64,000 bases of DNA from Erodium maritimum (taxonomy: Eukaryota; Streptophyta; Magnoliopsida; Geraniales; Geraniaceae): the NCBI GenBank assembly GCA_963921825.1, contig OY997588.1:12228001-12292000 (forward strand), written 5' to 3'. Positions 42,790-59,439 of the stretch are shown piece by piece. Each line of letters begins with the position of its first letter. Within the stretch, counting starts at the first letter, position 1. The position numbers and the translations under genes are program-made. The notes below the pieces were generated by a model. That model was not told the DNA's origin. It ran no database searches and worked only from the letters and a program-made list of their open reading frames with translations.

Positions 42790-45700
42790 ATGGAGCAGAG
42801 GTTGGTGATGAAGTTGCTGATTTTTCTGATGCTGTCGAGCTTCTCTCATGGATTCCTTACTAATCGTCATGTGCTGAATCGCCTATCTGGAACCGGCAAT
42901 TACTTGACCGATACGGAACTCTGGCTCGATCAGCCTCTCGATCACTTTTCTCCTCACGTGAGCTTCTCTGGTGCCATTTTACCATTTTTCTATTCGATTT
43001 TTTATTGGATTATCTGCGATTGTTCAGTAATGGAACTGATTGTTTGAGAAAGTAGAGATTTCGTGTTTAGTATAGTTGAAAATATCATGTTAAAGGAGAA
43101 GGAAATAATTATGTTCTGAGCTTTATTTTGGATTGAATTGGTGTGTGCAGGACCATCGCCAATTTAAGCAGCGCTATTACGAATTCCTCGACTATTTTAA
43201 AGTTCCAAATGGCCCAATTTTCTTGAAAATATGTGGTGAAGCTGCATGCAATGGGATTGCAAATGACTATCTCAGTGTAAGTTTTTATCCAAATTTGGCC
43301 CTCTCTTATATTGATTGATTATGTGAGTATATTATATGCACCACATAAGTTTCAACTTATTTTACAAATAGACATAACTGACTGAAACCATGTTAAACTC
43401 CATTACAATAAGTAGATGATATGGTTGTAGACCTAAATGATGATAAACAATTCGAGTAGCCAACAGTTTTCTGGAACTGGAATAACTAGTATATTCCTCC
43501 CAAGCAGTCTTGATTATGGATTGGATTCAAGTGAACAAAATGCATAAGGGATGACAGGTATGGAGCTAGAGGATTTTGTATGTATGGAAACTTAGGAAAT
43601 TTCATAGGGAATTATGATAGTTATAGGTCTTGTATATACTTACAAGTCACTTGAAGATTATTTTACAGGATACAAGTCACTTGAAGTAAAAAAAAAAGAT
43701 GTAGAGAAGTTCTTAAGTGAGCTAAGGGTGTGGCGTAGAGTGTATCGGTTGGGGGCTTGGGTTGGGTTGCCTGATGTAATTGGCAATTTGGTTTTGTTGG
43801 ATGGAATTCGTTTACAGTTTCCAAAAAAAAAAGTAGTATAAATTCTGCAAATAGTTAGATCCTTTATCATTGAAGGTTGCTAAGATTCCAGCAGGATGTG
43901 CTTGGATCTCCATATTCAAGCCTATTCTTGGTGTAGCTTTTGCAAATAGGATCGGCAGCCAGAGTGAGCTTGCGGGGATTTTTAACGATTGGAAGAAGAA
44001 GAAGAAATTGATACTTTGTAATCTTATACAGGTTTTGGCGAAGAAGTTTGGAGCAGCTGTTGTTTCACTTGAGCATCGCTACTATGGGAAAAGTTCCCCC
44101 TTCAAATCACTGACAACCGAAAATTTGAGATTTCTGTCATCTAAGCAAGCGCTCTTTGATTTGGCTTTTTTCCGTCAGCACTACCAGGCACGCTATTTTT
44201 TCAGTTATGTGCATGCTGTGTGTCTCATATGAATGTAAATGCTATGCATGAAATTTTAATTTATATGTTTATAGAAACCACACACTATGTACAGAATAAT
44301 AAAAAGAATGTTATCATGGTTTACAACTTTATTTTTCCATTTTACCTCTATATATGATAGTTTTGTGATTGAACTTGCCAAGTAGTTATCATTATGATTT
44401 TAAGATAAGAAGAAAGTCATTGTGATTATTAAATTTTCTTTGTGGATCTTATCTTTGTAGTTTTGATTTTTAGATTACTATGTGATTTATCTTGCTAATT
44501 TTTCTCTGTTATACTTTTTTTTTCTTGCAGGATTCATTGAATTTAAAGTTAAATCGAACAAATGTTGAGAACCCCTGGTTTGTCTTTGGTATATCATACC
44601 CTGGAGCTCTAAGTGCGTGGTTTCGTCTTAAGTTTCCTCATTTAACGTGCGGAAGTGTAGCAAGTTCTGCAGTTGTTGAAGCTGTTTACAACTTCCCCGA
44701 ATTTGACAAACAGGTGATGGACATGCTTCTATTGCTTTCTTTTTATTTTCTGTTTCGTCATACTATGAGTTGCAGTCATCATCTACCTGCGATTTGAGTC
44801 TGATACATTTTGTTAGTGCAGATTGGTGAGTCAGCTGGTCCAGAATGTAAAGCTGCACTGCAAGAAACTACTCAGCTTATTGAAAAAAGGCTTGCATCAG
44901 ATGGAAAAGCTGTGAAGACATTGTTTGGTGCATCTGAGGTTTGATTCTTCACATTCCTTGAGGGTTGATCATGACCTAGTCCAAGAAACAATTAAGCCTT
45001 ACACTGGTACTTTCCATTTTTTTCTTTTATTCCAAGTCTTGCGTTAACAATCTTCAATTGTTCCTTGCAGCTTGAGATTGATGGCGATTTCCTCTATTAT
45101 CTGGCCGATGCTTCAGTTATGGCGGTAGGTCTGTTTTAGTATTATTTTTTAATTCGCTTATCTGTATCTTCAAAATTTTCGAATTATTCACCTTTTTTTT
45201 TGCAGTTTCAATATGGAAATCCAGATAAATTGTGCTCTCCCCTTGTTGAGGCAAATAAGAATGGAAAAGATTTGGTGGTACGATTCTTTGTTTAATCATC
45301 ATTGGTTTTCACTTTTTTCTTCATCTTCTTTTGCATTATTATGATTCTGTGTTTGTGTATTTTCTTCATTGTTATGTACCTATTCTTCTTCCTTTTTTAA
45401 CATGTTGATCACTGCTCAGGTAATTTGGTTTGAGCCAGAGCACAGATGTTTAGCCTTGCAGACTGTCACTAAAACCAATGCTCGTGAAAGAAAATGAAAA
45501 ATTTTGGCCTTCACAACTCTTCTAGGCTATAGTGACTATTTTCTATAATTCTGGTTAGGCTTGCCATTTTTGGTTTCAGGTGATCCAGTCCAGAGCTCCA
45601 GTTCCAATTATGCACATTTTGATGGGTTCTGATGTATATATTGAATTTCTTAGTTCGATTCATTGTTATGCATAGGTGAAATTGACCCGAACTTTTACTT

Positions 45701-47791
45701 CTTTTCACCTAAATCAAACTGAATAGTGGACAAAACAACCTCATCTAACTAAACCAGAACTAACAGTTTTGTTTATTATCCATTTTAAGTGGATCCATGA
45801 TTACTAATCATTCTGTTTTTTCCATTAGTTAAAAGTGCTGATAATATTGGTTTTATTTGTTATTTTTGCATAAATTTCTAATTGCAAACAAAAAAATCTG
45901 TATGCAGGATGCGTATGCAACATATGTCAAAGAAAACTTAGGTGATGGTGTACAAACATATAACCAGAAACGCTTGAAGAACACTGCTCTCACTGAAAAC
46001 AGTGGTGACAGGTTGTGGTGGTTCCAAGTTTGTACCGAGGTTGCTTATTTTCAAGTAGCACCATCAAATGACAGCATACGCTCTTCAAAAGTTGATACAA
46101 GGCATGTTTCTAAATTAGATGCTAGAACGTCTACTGACCTTCCATCAACTAGATGGTTCATAGTTTTCTGTGCTCTTTTATGGATATCTGATAGTACAAA
46201 TGGTTGCTTGAAGGTACCATTTGGACCTTTGCAAGAATGTCTTTGGAGAGGGTATCTATCCTGATGTTGATGGGACAAATCTATACTATGGAGGCACAAA
46301 AATTGCAGGTAATGGAGATTGGATTCTTTAAGATATTTGATAACTCAAATAGACTTATGCTCACCAACTAATGTGATGAGGTGATTAATTATACATGGAG
46401 GTGTTATACTGTAAACTCCAGTAGTGATTTTCTACGTCGTTATTGATGAGTATGCCTTTTTTTTATATTCAACCATTGCACATGTTTTCTTATGAAAATG
46501 TTGTTTTTCAGGTTCAAAAATAGTTTTTGCAAATGGATCGCAGGACCCTTGGCGCCATGCATCCAAACAAGTTTCATCTGAAGCTAGTGAGTTGGCCATT
46601 TCCTTCTTCATGAGAATTTTCATCCTACTGGTGTTATGTCGACATGACAAATTTGGTTACTATGGCAACTTATTTATGAGATCAACATTTTCTCCTTCAG
46701 GCTTCAGGCTATAGTTTATTTGATATCATTATCTTCTTTCTAAAATATCTAGTTGGGCAATGAATCACATAGTTACCAATTACAACTCAGGATCTATAGA
46801 AACCTCAAGAAAATCAATTATTCAGTGTATTATCTTCTTCAGATTTGAACTGCATTATGTGAAGTCTTAATCTGGGTATTTCTGATTTGAATTTGTTGTC
46901 CTTCCCAGTGCCTTCCTACATCATCTCGTGCCATAACTGTGGCCATGGAACTGATATGCGAGGATGTCCCCAGTCTCCTTTAAGCCTCGAAGGTATGTGG
47001 AAAATAAAGTATTTAACTTTTTCTTGGTGTACTCTCATTGGTCAGTATGTATTGTGAAATATTTGTAAAGCCTGCTGGAATTCAGGGTAATGTCATATTT
47101 GGAGTATATTCTCTCAAATAGTCTTTTTTTGGCAATCTTCGAATCTGTCAGATGAATAGTTCAATTGCTATAGTATGGTGATTCTCCAGTGTCCATCCAT
47201 TGGGTTTGTTCTGTGCAACTCTGGGCTTTATTCCTACTTGATCTAGAGAAAAGGTAGAAAGAGAGAATGAAACATATGCAAGAAAGTACACACACAATGT
47301 GTTCCTCAGGGAAAAAGAAAATAACTAATGTGCAAAGAAATACACCATCCTTAGGAAATATGTTCCGCTCTACAGCATGTAGGATACTCTTATTAGGTTA
47401 TCTCTGGAGCGACCAAAGCTTGTTTGTTCAAGTGGTCAAGCGTCTGAGTAGGTGGCCAAGGTTTGAGTCACCGTTGCGGTGTTGAACTCTTAGCCTTAGA
47501 AAAAAATTAATTCTCTTTGGAGTGCACTGCTTCCATGTGACTATGGACACTAAACACAGTTGTAGAGGATCCTTAGAGTCAATCGCCTTTCAAACGTTTG
47601 CTCTTATACATTGCTTAGAGCCGAGTTTATAATCATAGAACTAGGCTTAATACCTGCGATTTTGTTTTGCAGGTAATGCCAAGAATTGCAGCTCCCCTGA
47701 TGCTGTTCACAAAGTAAGGCAACAGATGATAGAACACATAGACTTGTGGCTGTCTGAGTGCCAAGCCCCAGTAGGTTGGGGTTCTGCATAA
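42790..47791 (+). CDS. EDA2: serine peptidase S28 family (EDA2-like)
   Basis: Twelve exons: 42790–42957, 43151–43276, 44032–44187, 44531–44713, 44822–44938, 45071–45124, 45206–45277, 45908–46101, 46214–46308, 46512–46586, 46909–46992 and 47673–47791, giving 480 residues. A signal peptide (LLIFLMLSSFSHG, about residues 9–21) predicts a secreted or vacuolar enzyme. The S28 family (prolyl carboxypeptidase type) cleaves after proline. The nucleophile Ser is in GISYPGALSAW (about residue 176), the Asp in NGSQDPW and the His in CGHGTD. The product matches Arabidopsis EDA2 closely from memory. Introns 3 and 8 appear to use GC donors (CAG|GCACGC and AAG|GCATGT), which family alignment and reading frame require or favour. 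The long introns hold degenerate repeat DNA, including a SINE-like piece near 47.45 kb. Confidence 0.93.
47420..47510 (+). mobile_element. candidate tRNA-derived SINE in intron 11 of the S28 gene
   Basis: A box-A-like GTGGTCAAGCGTC and a box-B-like GGTTTGAGTCACC lie about 25 bases apart, followed by an A-rich tail near 47500. It does not form a tRNA cloverleaf. Ends are not defined. Confidence 0.35.
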
Positions 47792-48238
47792 AATATCCAT
47801 TGAAGAATAACATACGTGTTTCATGACCTTTTGATAAACATAAATCTGACATGTCGTCTGCAGATGCTTAGTTTCTCATCTATGGAAGTATGAATAGTAA
47901 TCTTGTACAGTGAACACACCAATGAACGGCAAATCAGTATTTGGTCGTTTCTTTCCTAAGGTTGTACCCCTTGTAAACAATACTACACAATGGTGGTTGT
48001 TGCTTGTTGGAAAGACAATTGGTCAATCCTTGTTATTGGATAATGTCTTAAAACGTTATTATTCATGTTTATGCGATCCATATTATAATCCTGATGGATG
48101 TGATCAAGATGAAAAGTGAAAGTTTAGAATACCAAGATATATCCTTTAAGGTATTATTATTCTGGAAAATACAGGAAGTTGCATACATTTGAAAGAAACT
48201 TGTGCCTTTTAGCAGGTCTCAACCTCAACTTAAATGGG
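47792..48238. other. convergent 3' UTRs of S28 peptidase and aldolase
   Basis: Two genes converge here. The interval is short and AT-rich and contains no separate gene. Confidence 0.6.
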
Positions 48239-49999
48239 TTAGTAGACGTAGCCCTTGACGAACATTCCCTTCTTGGCTTCCTCAGACTCTCCGTCCCCTT
48301 TATATTTTCCGAGCTGAGCAAGAGAGTTGGCCGACGCCCTGAGGAGCAAGGCATCCTGAGCGGCCTTGACGTTCTCGGGTCTGCCTCCCCATGTCTTGAG
48401 GCACGTGTTCTGTAGAGCCCTGGCGTAGGAGAAAGACACGTGCCATGGGTTGGGAGACTGGTTCATGGCATTCAAGTTGAGTGTAGCTTCCACTTCAGAT
48501 TGGCCTCCAGACAGAAACTGAAGACAAAACCAAACCAAGTCAACAACAATACATATATCCATCTGGTGCAGCCAAATTGAGTTCGTTACCATGATTCCGG
48601 GGACGGCAGGGGGGACTCTACGGTGGAGGAGCTTGAGGGTGTAGTCAGCAACCTGTTGAGGAGTGGCTCTGTCCTTGCACTCGGCGCCGGGAGTGACCAT
48701 GCTGGGCTTGAGCAGGATGCCTTCGAACAAGACGTTGTTCTGGGCCATATAGAAGAACACCTCCGCCCACACTTGTTGGGCCACTTCAAAGTTCCTGTCG
48801 ATTCCGTGCTCCCCATCAAGCAAGATCTCTGGCTCCACTATTGGTACCAAACCACTCTCCTGAAATAACCCAACCAAACAATTTTGATTCAAATTCAATT
48901 CCTTAAATGATAATCACACATATATCTTACCTGAGAGATGGCGGCATAGCGAGCTAGACCCCAGGCTGCTTCCTTCACAGCCAGAGCTGACGGCCCATTG
49001 GGAATGCTCACCACTGTGCGCCTACAACAATGTCCAATGTTAATAGGTTATTTGTACTTTACCTTTTGTGACAGATACTAACACAAACGTGGTACATGTT
49101 TACAAAAAATATCAATCACGTATAAAATAATTATGAAAAAGGGGGCTAGGATTTGTAAAAAAAATACCACATTTATGTCACTTTTTGTAACAAAATACCA
49201 CTTTTGTGTTAGGATATGTCACAAAAAATGAAACACATTTTCCCATATTAATATAGGTTCAATATGTTTGAGGAAAAGTTAAAAGAGGGGAGAGTTTTGT
49301 ACCATTTAGCGAAGCGAGCACCTTGTTCATAGTAAGCGGCAGTCCGGGAAGCAAGGCCATCAAGACCTTGGCACCATGACTCGTCATTGGAACCAGCCAA
49401 AGGAACAAGACCCTGAAACACTCGGTCAAGTTATTAAAACATGTTTTATATATATGTTGCTGGGTTTGGTTTGGTTAATTTGGTTACATATATATACCTT
49501 GTCGACCTTGATACCAGGTACGATGTTCTGCTCAATGAGCACGTCCACAATCTTCTTGCCGTCGACGGTGGACTGGTAGAGGGTCTCTTCAAAGAGGATA
49601 GCGCCGGAGACGTAATCTCCGAGGCCAGGAGCGGAGACGAGGAGTGTCCTGTAGGCTTGACGGTTAGCTTCGGTGTTGTCGAGCCCAATTGAGGCCAAAC
49701 GCTTTCCACATGTAGCATTCGACTCGTCCATGGCCAATATCCCCCGCCCTGGAGACGCTACGGTTTTCTATATATACATCATACATAAACTCAACATTTT
49801 AATCTTGGTCTATAACATTAACAACATTGTATGTAACAAATATTATGTGACATACGGCGGTTTTGACGAGCTCTTGGTCATAAGATCCGGCACGGACGGA
49901 GAGAGCGGAGGGAGAGACGACGGGGCGGGTCCGGGGAGCGGAGGGGCGGAGGAGGGAGTGGCCGAGGAGGGAGGATTTGAGCAGAGTTGCGGATGCCAT
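48239..49999 (-). CDS. FBA: fructose-bisphosphate aldolase, class I, plastid
   Basis: Six exons on the minus strand: 49856–49999, 49498–49767, 49303–49412, 48931–49021, 48590–48859 and 48239–48517, giving 387 residues. The enzyme interconverts fructose-1,6-bisphosphate with glyceraldehyde-3-phosphate and dihydroxyacetone phosphate in the Calvin cycle and starch metabolism. The first ~40 residues are Ser/Arg/Ala-rich and end in a VRAGSYD site, as in plastid transit peptides. [15 protein letters not shown], the lysine of FAKW (about 174) and the Schiff-base lysine of [11 protein letters not shown] (about 256) are present, as is the C-terminal Tyr (KGYVY). All intron phases agree. The start codon lies in a clean context and fits the transit peptide. 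No defect is seen. Confidence 0.97.
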
Positions 50000-50657
50000 T
50001 ATCTTCTTCTCTGCACCACCAAGCAAATGATTACACTCCTCTCCTTATCTCTCTGCTGCTATACAATACACTCACTCTTTTATCACACCGGTTATGTGGT
50101 TTGAGGCTGTAGTACACTGGCCAATGGAGGGATGCCACGTTGGTTTTCTTGCTGACTCGGCATGATTGACTTTGGAATTTGGCATGACTTAGTTGGAATG
50201 GAATTAATGGTTGGTTTTTCTTTGGCTCCCTAAACCATAAGAAATACTCAAAATAAACTTATTTTGGACCATTTATTTTTATTCTGAGATCGAACTTGCA
50301 CTTACATCTGAAACAAAACAGTTGTCGTGTTAATATCATTATATTCGGTGATTGATGTAGAATATGAAATGCATATTGCCAGAAAAAGTTAATAATAGGA
50401 ACTTCAGTGGCCAGCGGCTGATTTTTCTTACATAAAGATCCTCCACCCTAGAGTTCCTACTCACTATTTTCAAATGTACAAGAACCCAAAAGTTTCCATT
50501 GAATCATGAACCCTACTAATCCAGCTAAATTTGAACAAGCAGGTTAAGGAAGCTCAGGCTGACGAGCTCTTGGTCATAAGATCGAACAAGCATGAACAAG
50601 ATGGAAGAACCACAAACCAAAATTGTTCCTGTGTCTCCACTCCGAAAAAGAATTGGA
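50000..50657. other. aldolase promoter region and 3' flank of the DUF3353 gene
   Basis: Upstream of the aldolase on the minus strand there is GATAAGG near the leader and a CCACGTTGG ACGT-core motif near 50136–50144, both types known from light-regulated promoters; their function here is inferred only. A 24-bp exact copy of aldolase exon 1 (49864–49887) lies at 50560–50583 in the likely 3' UTR of the neighbouring gene. Confidence 0.5.
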
Positions 50658-52488
50658 CTACGTCAGATACGTGGCTGACGCCCAGAGAACCATGTACGAC
50701 ATCAATGCAGAAGTCATTTCAAAACTCCTAAATGCTCCTTTGAGTAAGGGTACAGGTGGAATGACATAAACCGTTAGAAAGGTTCCTAACAGCCATGACA
50801 CAATAAAAGCTCCAGCCCTGCACAGAAACAATTCTAAGGTTAGAATTCTTTTCAAAAAAATAAAATCTAAGGTTAGAATTTTATGACTAACAATTCAAGA
50901 TTACGAATATTAAAGGATGCAATCAAGTGTTCGAGCTTCATAACTGGTATGTAAATATTTGGCATTGCAATTTGTGGGACAAGGGTTTTCCCTATCAAGG
51001 AATAACACCCACTTTGACCTTTAATTTACAAGAAAGAACTAATGGGTATGACATTTTCTTTGCCAAAAACTAACTTGCAACTTTTCATAATCTGTAAAAA
51101 CGAACGAACAGTACTGATGTCGTCAGTTTTCGCAAAAACTAACTAACCGCTAGTTTTTGGAAGAAAAAAAAGGTCATCTATAGTTAGTTATTGCAGAACA
51201 CAGCTAGTAGGTGGGTGGTTTTTGAGGTTATCAAAGAAAATATTCACAATATTCAGGGCATTTTGGACATTACATCCAATTTACCGGGAAATGATTGTTT
51301 TTGCATATTATAAAAAGTTACAGGTTAGTTTTTGGCAAAGGAAAGGTCATACTGTTAGTTCCTGTAAATTGAAGCTCAAAGTGGGTGTGTCATTGGGGTT
51401 TGCCTGTCAATAATACTATCCGCCAAGTATAAACAGAAATATAGGTCCCTATGAAGAACAGGTGTAGAAATAATGAGAAGTTTTAAAGTAATGCGCATAC
51501 CCATAAAGAAAAGGTTGAAAATTGTTTGCCAGTCGTTCATGTATGAAATATATGGTGGCAAATAGAGACATGGCTACTTGAAAGGTTGGACCTTCATCTG
51601 TAGGAAATAGGAGGGTGAGAACTCCGAGTGCAAGAAATGCAACCGATGTTTTTATGACCAACTTTGTGGATGGATTCCGGAATCTGCTCATGATATCCTT
51701 AACAAACTTGGACTGAGTCAATTCGCTGATCTTCTTAGTCACGTCAACTTTTGGGTTCTTTCTCTCATAAAGCTTCTCCATGATTATTTTGTCATGTGCT
51801 GACTCAATTGCATCCACACTTGGTTTGTGCCCATTATATTTATGAATGAGGAATTTTCTTGCAGACTGAAGTTCATACTCAGAAGCTTCCCGACCTACTC
51901 CCAGTCGCTTATATGGGTCTTGTACATTAATTCTTGGAAATATAGCTGAAAGAAAGTTTCAGAAAAAAATGATGTCAACTAAAAATAGCTACATACATCA
52001 GTGTTTTGCATGAAAGAGAGACTTGCAGTTTCTTCCTCCTCTACTGATGACAATATTATCAAATTAAATAAGGATGATAGCACAATGATCACACATCAAA
52101 GATCACATTGACAACAGCTGACAAAGAAAGTAAAACAGAAAGTAAATATTACCGCCTGAATCAGTTTCCATATCACCGAAGGAAGCATCCATAGCACATC
52201 TGATCAAGTGAATTTTCTGCCGGTTGTATCTCTGTCTACAAGTCAAATTAATTTTTGAATGGCAATAATATTCTTGAGATTATCATGATATGGACAACCA
52301 CCATAAAAACTTTGATGGTTGACGGTAATAATAACTAACGGATACCTTTCTAAACAGGATAGCGGTCTCATTTCTTTAGGTTTAAACCCAGTAGAAAAAG
52401 AAACTGGTCTGCCTATCAAATATGGGCGATGCACATGCATTTGAGGACAACACCATGATGGAATACCAGTCAACCCAGATACTACCAT
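50658..52488 (-). CDS. chloroplast J-like DUF3353 membrane protein
   Basis: Four exons on the minus strand: 52346–52488, 52153–52235, 51501–51945 and 50658–50817, giving 276 residues. The first ~70 residues are Ser/Arg-rich with few acids, as in a chloroplast transit peptide. A J-like domain without HPD follows (PYKRLGVGREASEYELQSAR..., about 83–140). Three or four hydrophobic segments come next (VIKTSVAFLALGVLTLLF; MSLFATIYFI; AFIVSWLLGTFLTVYVI; SALMSYMVLWASATYL). This is the architecture of plant CPP1/CJD1-type proteins; CJD1 affects chloroplast lipid composition and CPP1 stabilises a chlorophyll enzyme. Which of these this gene corresponds to is inferred. A leader exon near 53060–53110 ends in CAACCAG|GTTTGC. 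Intron 3 carries a foldback MITE. Confidence 0.88.
50977..51409. mobile_element. foldback MITE in intron 3 of the DUF3353 gene
   Basis: The arms are imperfect inverted copies over about 100 bases: 'acacccactttga', 'aatttacag/aag', 'ctttgccaaaaactaac' on the left and their reverse complements on the right. Ends read about GACAAGGGTTTTCCC and GGGGTTTGCCTGTC. It is non-coding and lies wholly in the intron. The target duplication was not resolved. Confidence 0.78.
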
Positions 52489-53283
52489 TTTGAAAAAGCC
52501 TCGATATTAATATTTGAACTGCAAGCTACTGTAACAAAAAACAATCAGCCATAATAGCATGTTAAGAAGGCAGCACAATGGATAGTTTTGATATGTATGA
52601 GATAGTGTTCAATAAGATCAAAGCATCTCATTTCAAAACAAGGCATTGGAAGCAGCGTACCATGTAATACACATACATATGATTTTCATCAAAATTATTT
52701 GGATGATTGACAATTAGAATACGAGCTCTTCTGCAAATCTTGGGCATTACATGAATCATAACCAGTGCAACAATTATCCACTCTCCATTACTAACCATGA
52801 GACTGCTCATCCAATCCATTAAACTAGTTCTAGTCACATATTTCCCATAGCACATGAAATGAAACCAAGCACAAATGACACCACTATGGAAGATATGAAC
52901 AGCTCAATAATTATCAACAACGCAAAAGTCCCTAATTCTGCTTTATACAGAAAATTGATCACATGACACAGCAATTTAGTCTATAATTTCAATACATTAG
53001 CTTGAAATTGCATAGCAACAGGAAGTAAAAACAAGCAGAAACTGAAATGGAAAGCAAACCTGGTTGAGAGAAGAGAGGACATGAACTTAAGGCGTCAATT
53101 CAGGTCAGAAGTGAGAAAATGGATAGGGGGAAGAAGAAGGAGACGCCAGAAATAAGTGAGGGTTTAAACCCTCTAGTGTTAGGGATGCGTAACTGATTCT
53201 GTTAACTATGGTGCCGACCTGAGCCGATTGAACCCAGTTTGATTTATCATTTTAGATATTAAACTATGTTTAAGGATCATCAA
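52489..53283 (-). other. leader intron and upstream region of the DUF3353 gene
   Basis: The putative leader exon (about 53060–53110) and its intron down to the start codon. No other gene. Confidence 0.5.
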
Positions 53284-53356
53284 TCCGTTGTAGTCTAGTT
53301 GGTCAGGATACTCGGCTCTCACCCGAGAGACCCGGGTTCAAGTCCCGGCAACGGAA
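53284..53356 (+). tRNA. tRNA-Glu (anticodon CTC)
   Basis: Seventy-three bases including the discriminator. The acceptor stem TCCGTTG pairs with CAACGGA, the anticodon stem CTCGG/CCGAG encloses CTCTCAC with anticodon CTC, and the T arm is CGGGTTCAAGTCCCG. The box A and box B promoter parts are intact. CAA lies directly upstream, as usual for plant nuclear tRNA genes, and a T5 terminator follows at about 53360. No intron. Confidence 0.97.
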
Positions 53357-53427
53357 ACATTTTTGCTTCATTTTTACTGAATTTATGGAACGACGTCGTT
53401 TCTGCGCGATAAATGAAGCAAAAAGAA

Positions 53428-53500
53428 TTCCGTTGCCGGGACTTGAACCCGGGTCTCTCGGGTGAGAGCCGAGTATCCTGACCAACTAGACTACAACGGA
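53428..53500 (-). tRNA. tRNA-Glu (anticodon CTC), inverted second copy
   Basis: Identical in all 73 bases to 53284–53356 and placed tail to tail with it, 71 bases apart. CAA lies upstream and a T5 terminator downstream on the minus strand. Both copies look functional. Confidence 0.97.
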
Positions 53501-54136
53501 TTGATGTTTCTTAAACATAGTTTTACGACTAAATTAATTTTATCAGCTACAGTTTTGTATAACTATATAAAGATGTGTACACAGTACACTTGATATCATG
53601 TCTATTTAAAGTCTATAAACTGGACCTATAGAAAAAAATTAAATCCAAAGCAAATTCAAAAAAGTGTACAGTATTTGGGATATAGAAGAAACCAACACAA
53701 CATCCATGAAATTATTTATATCTCATAAATGCTATTGATTTCAGTTGTAAATTGCCAGCAGCAACCTAAGGAGAGACGGGTTTCATCAATACAAAGCAGT
53801 TGGAGTATTTTTTTTGTCTTCAAGTCATAATGTACATTGGAGGTTTGATGCTATAACAGTCAATTAAAATCTGTACAAAGCCAAAACAACTGTACAATTA
53901 ACAACGCTTCCACTTCCAGCCATGATGATGTCTCCAAGCAGAGTTATCTTCCAGAGTAAAGTGCAAATCCATTAACCCAACTGAGCCACCCATGAAACAC
54001 AACAATGGGTCAATGAGGAAAGAAACTTCAAGTATAAGTGATCTATGATGTGGCACCGGTAATTTTGACTACATTTGCAGAAGAAACTGCTTGCTTCAGG
54101 AAATTAATAGTTGTGTGTAACATACCATATAGTACA
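53501..54136 (-). other. 3' UTR and downstream flank of the PHAF1-like gene
   Basis: AT-rich sequence without open frames of note, taken as 3' UTR near 53850–54136 and spacer beyond. Confidence 0.5.
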
Positions 54137-59354
<5,218 letters not shown>

Positions 59355-59439
59355 GGTTTTTGGCTACTTCCCCGATGTTTTGGCAAGAGAGACCAGAGGG
59401 AGAGGTTTGAAGAACTTGTTCAATTGAAGAGTGATCCAA

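Larger units (their letters stand above)
53245..53540. repeat. inverted duplication centred on a 12-bp palindrome
   Basis: The two tRNA-Glu genes are arms of a larger imperfect inverted repeat. Outside the genes both arms share 'aaactatgttta' and 'catcaa'; between them both share a T-run followed by TTTTTGCTTCATTT. The centre contains the perfect palindrome AACGACGTCGTT at 53389–53400. Confidence 0.88.

Noticed and set aside
43614-44031. Extra coding exons in intron 2 of the S28 gene
   Set aside because: The family sequence runs directly from exon 2 (…NDYLS) into exon 3 (VLAKK…), and the frames here have no similarity to it.
53303-53485. Short open frame across the tRNA pair
   Set aside because: It is an antisense reading of the two tRNA genes and not a protein.
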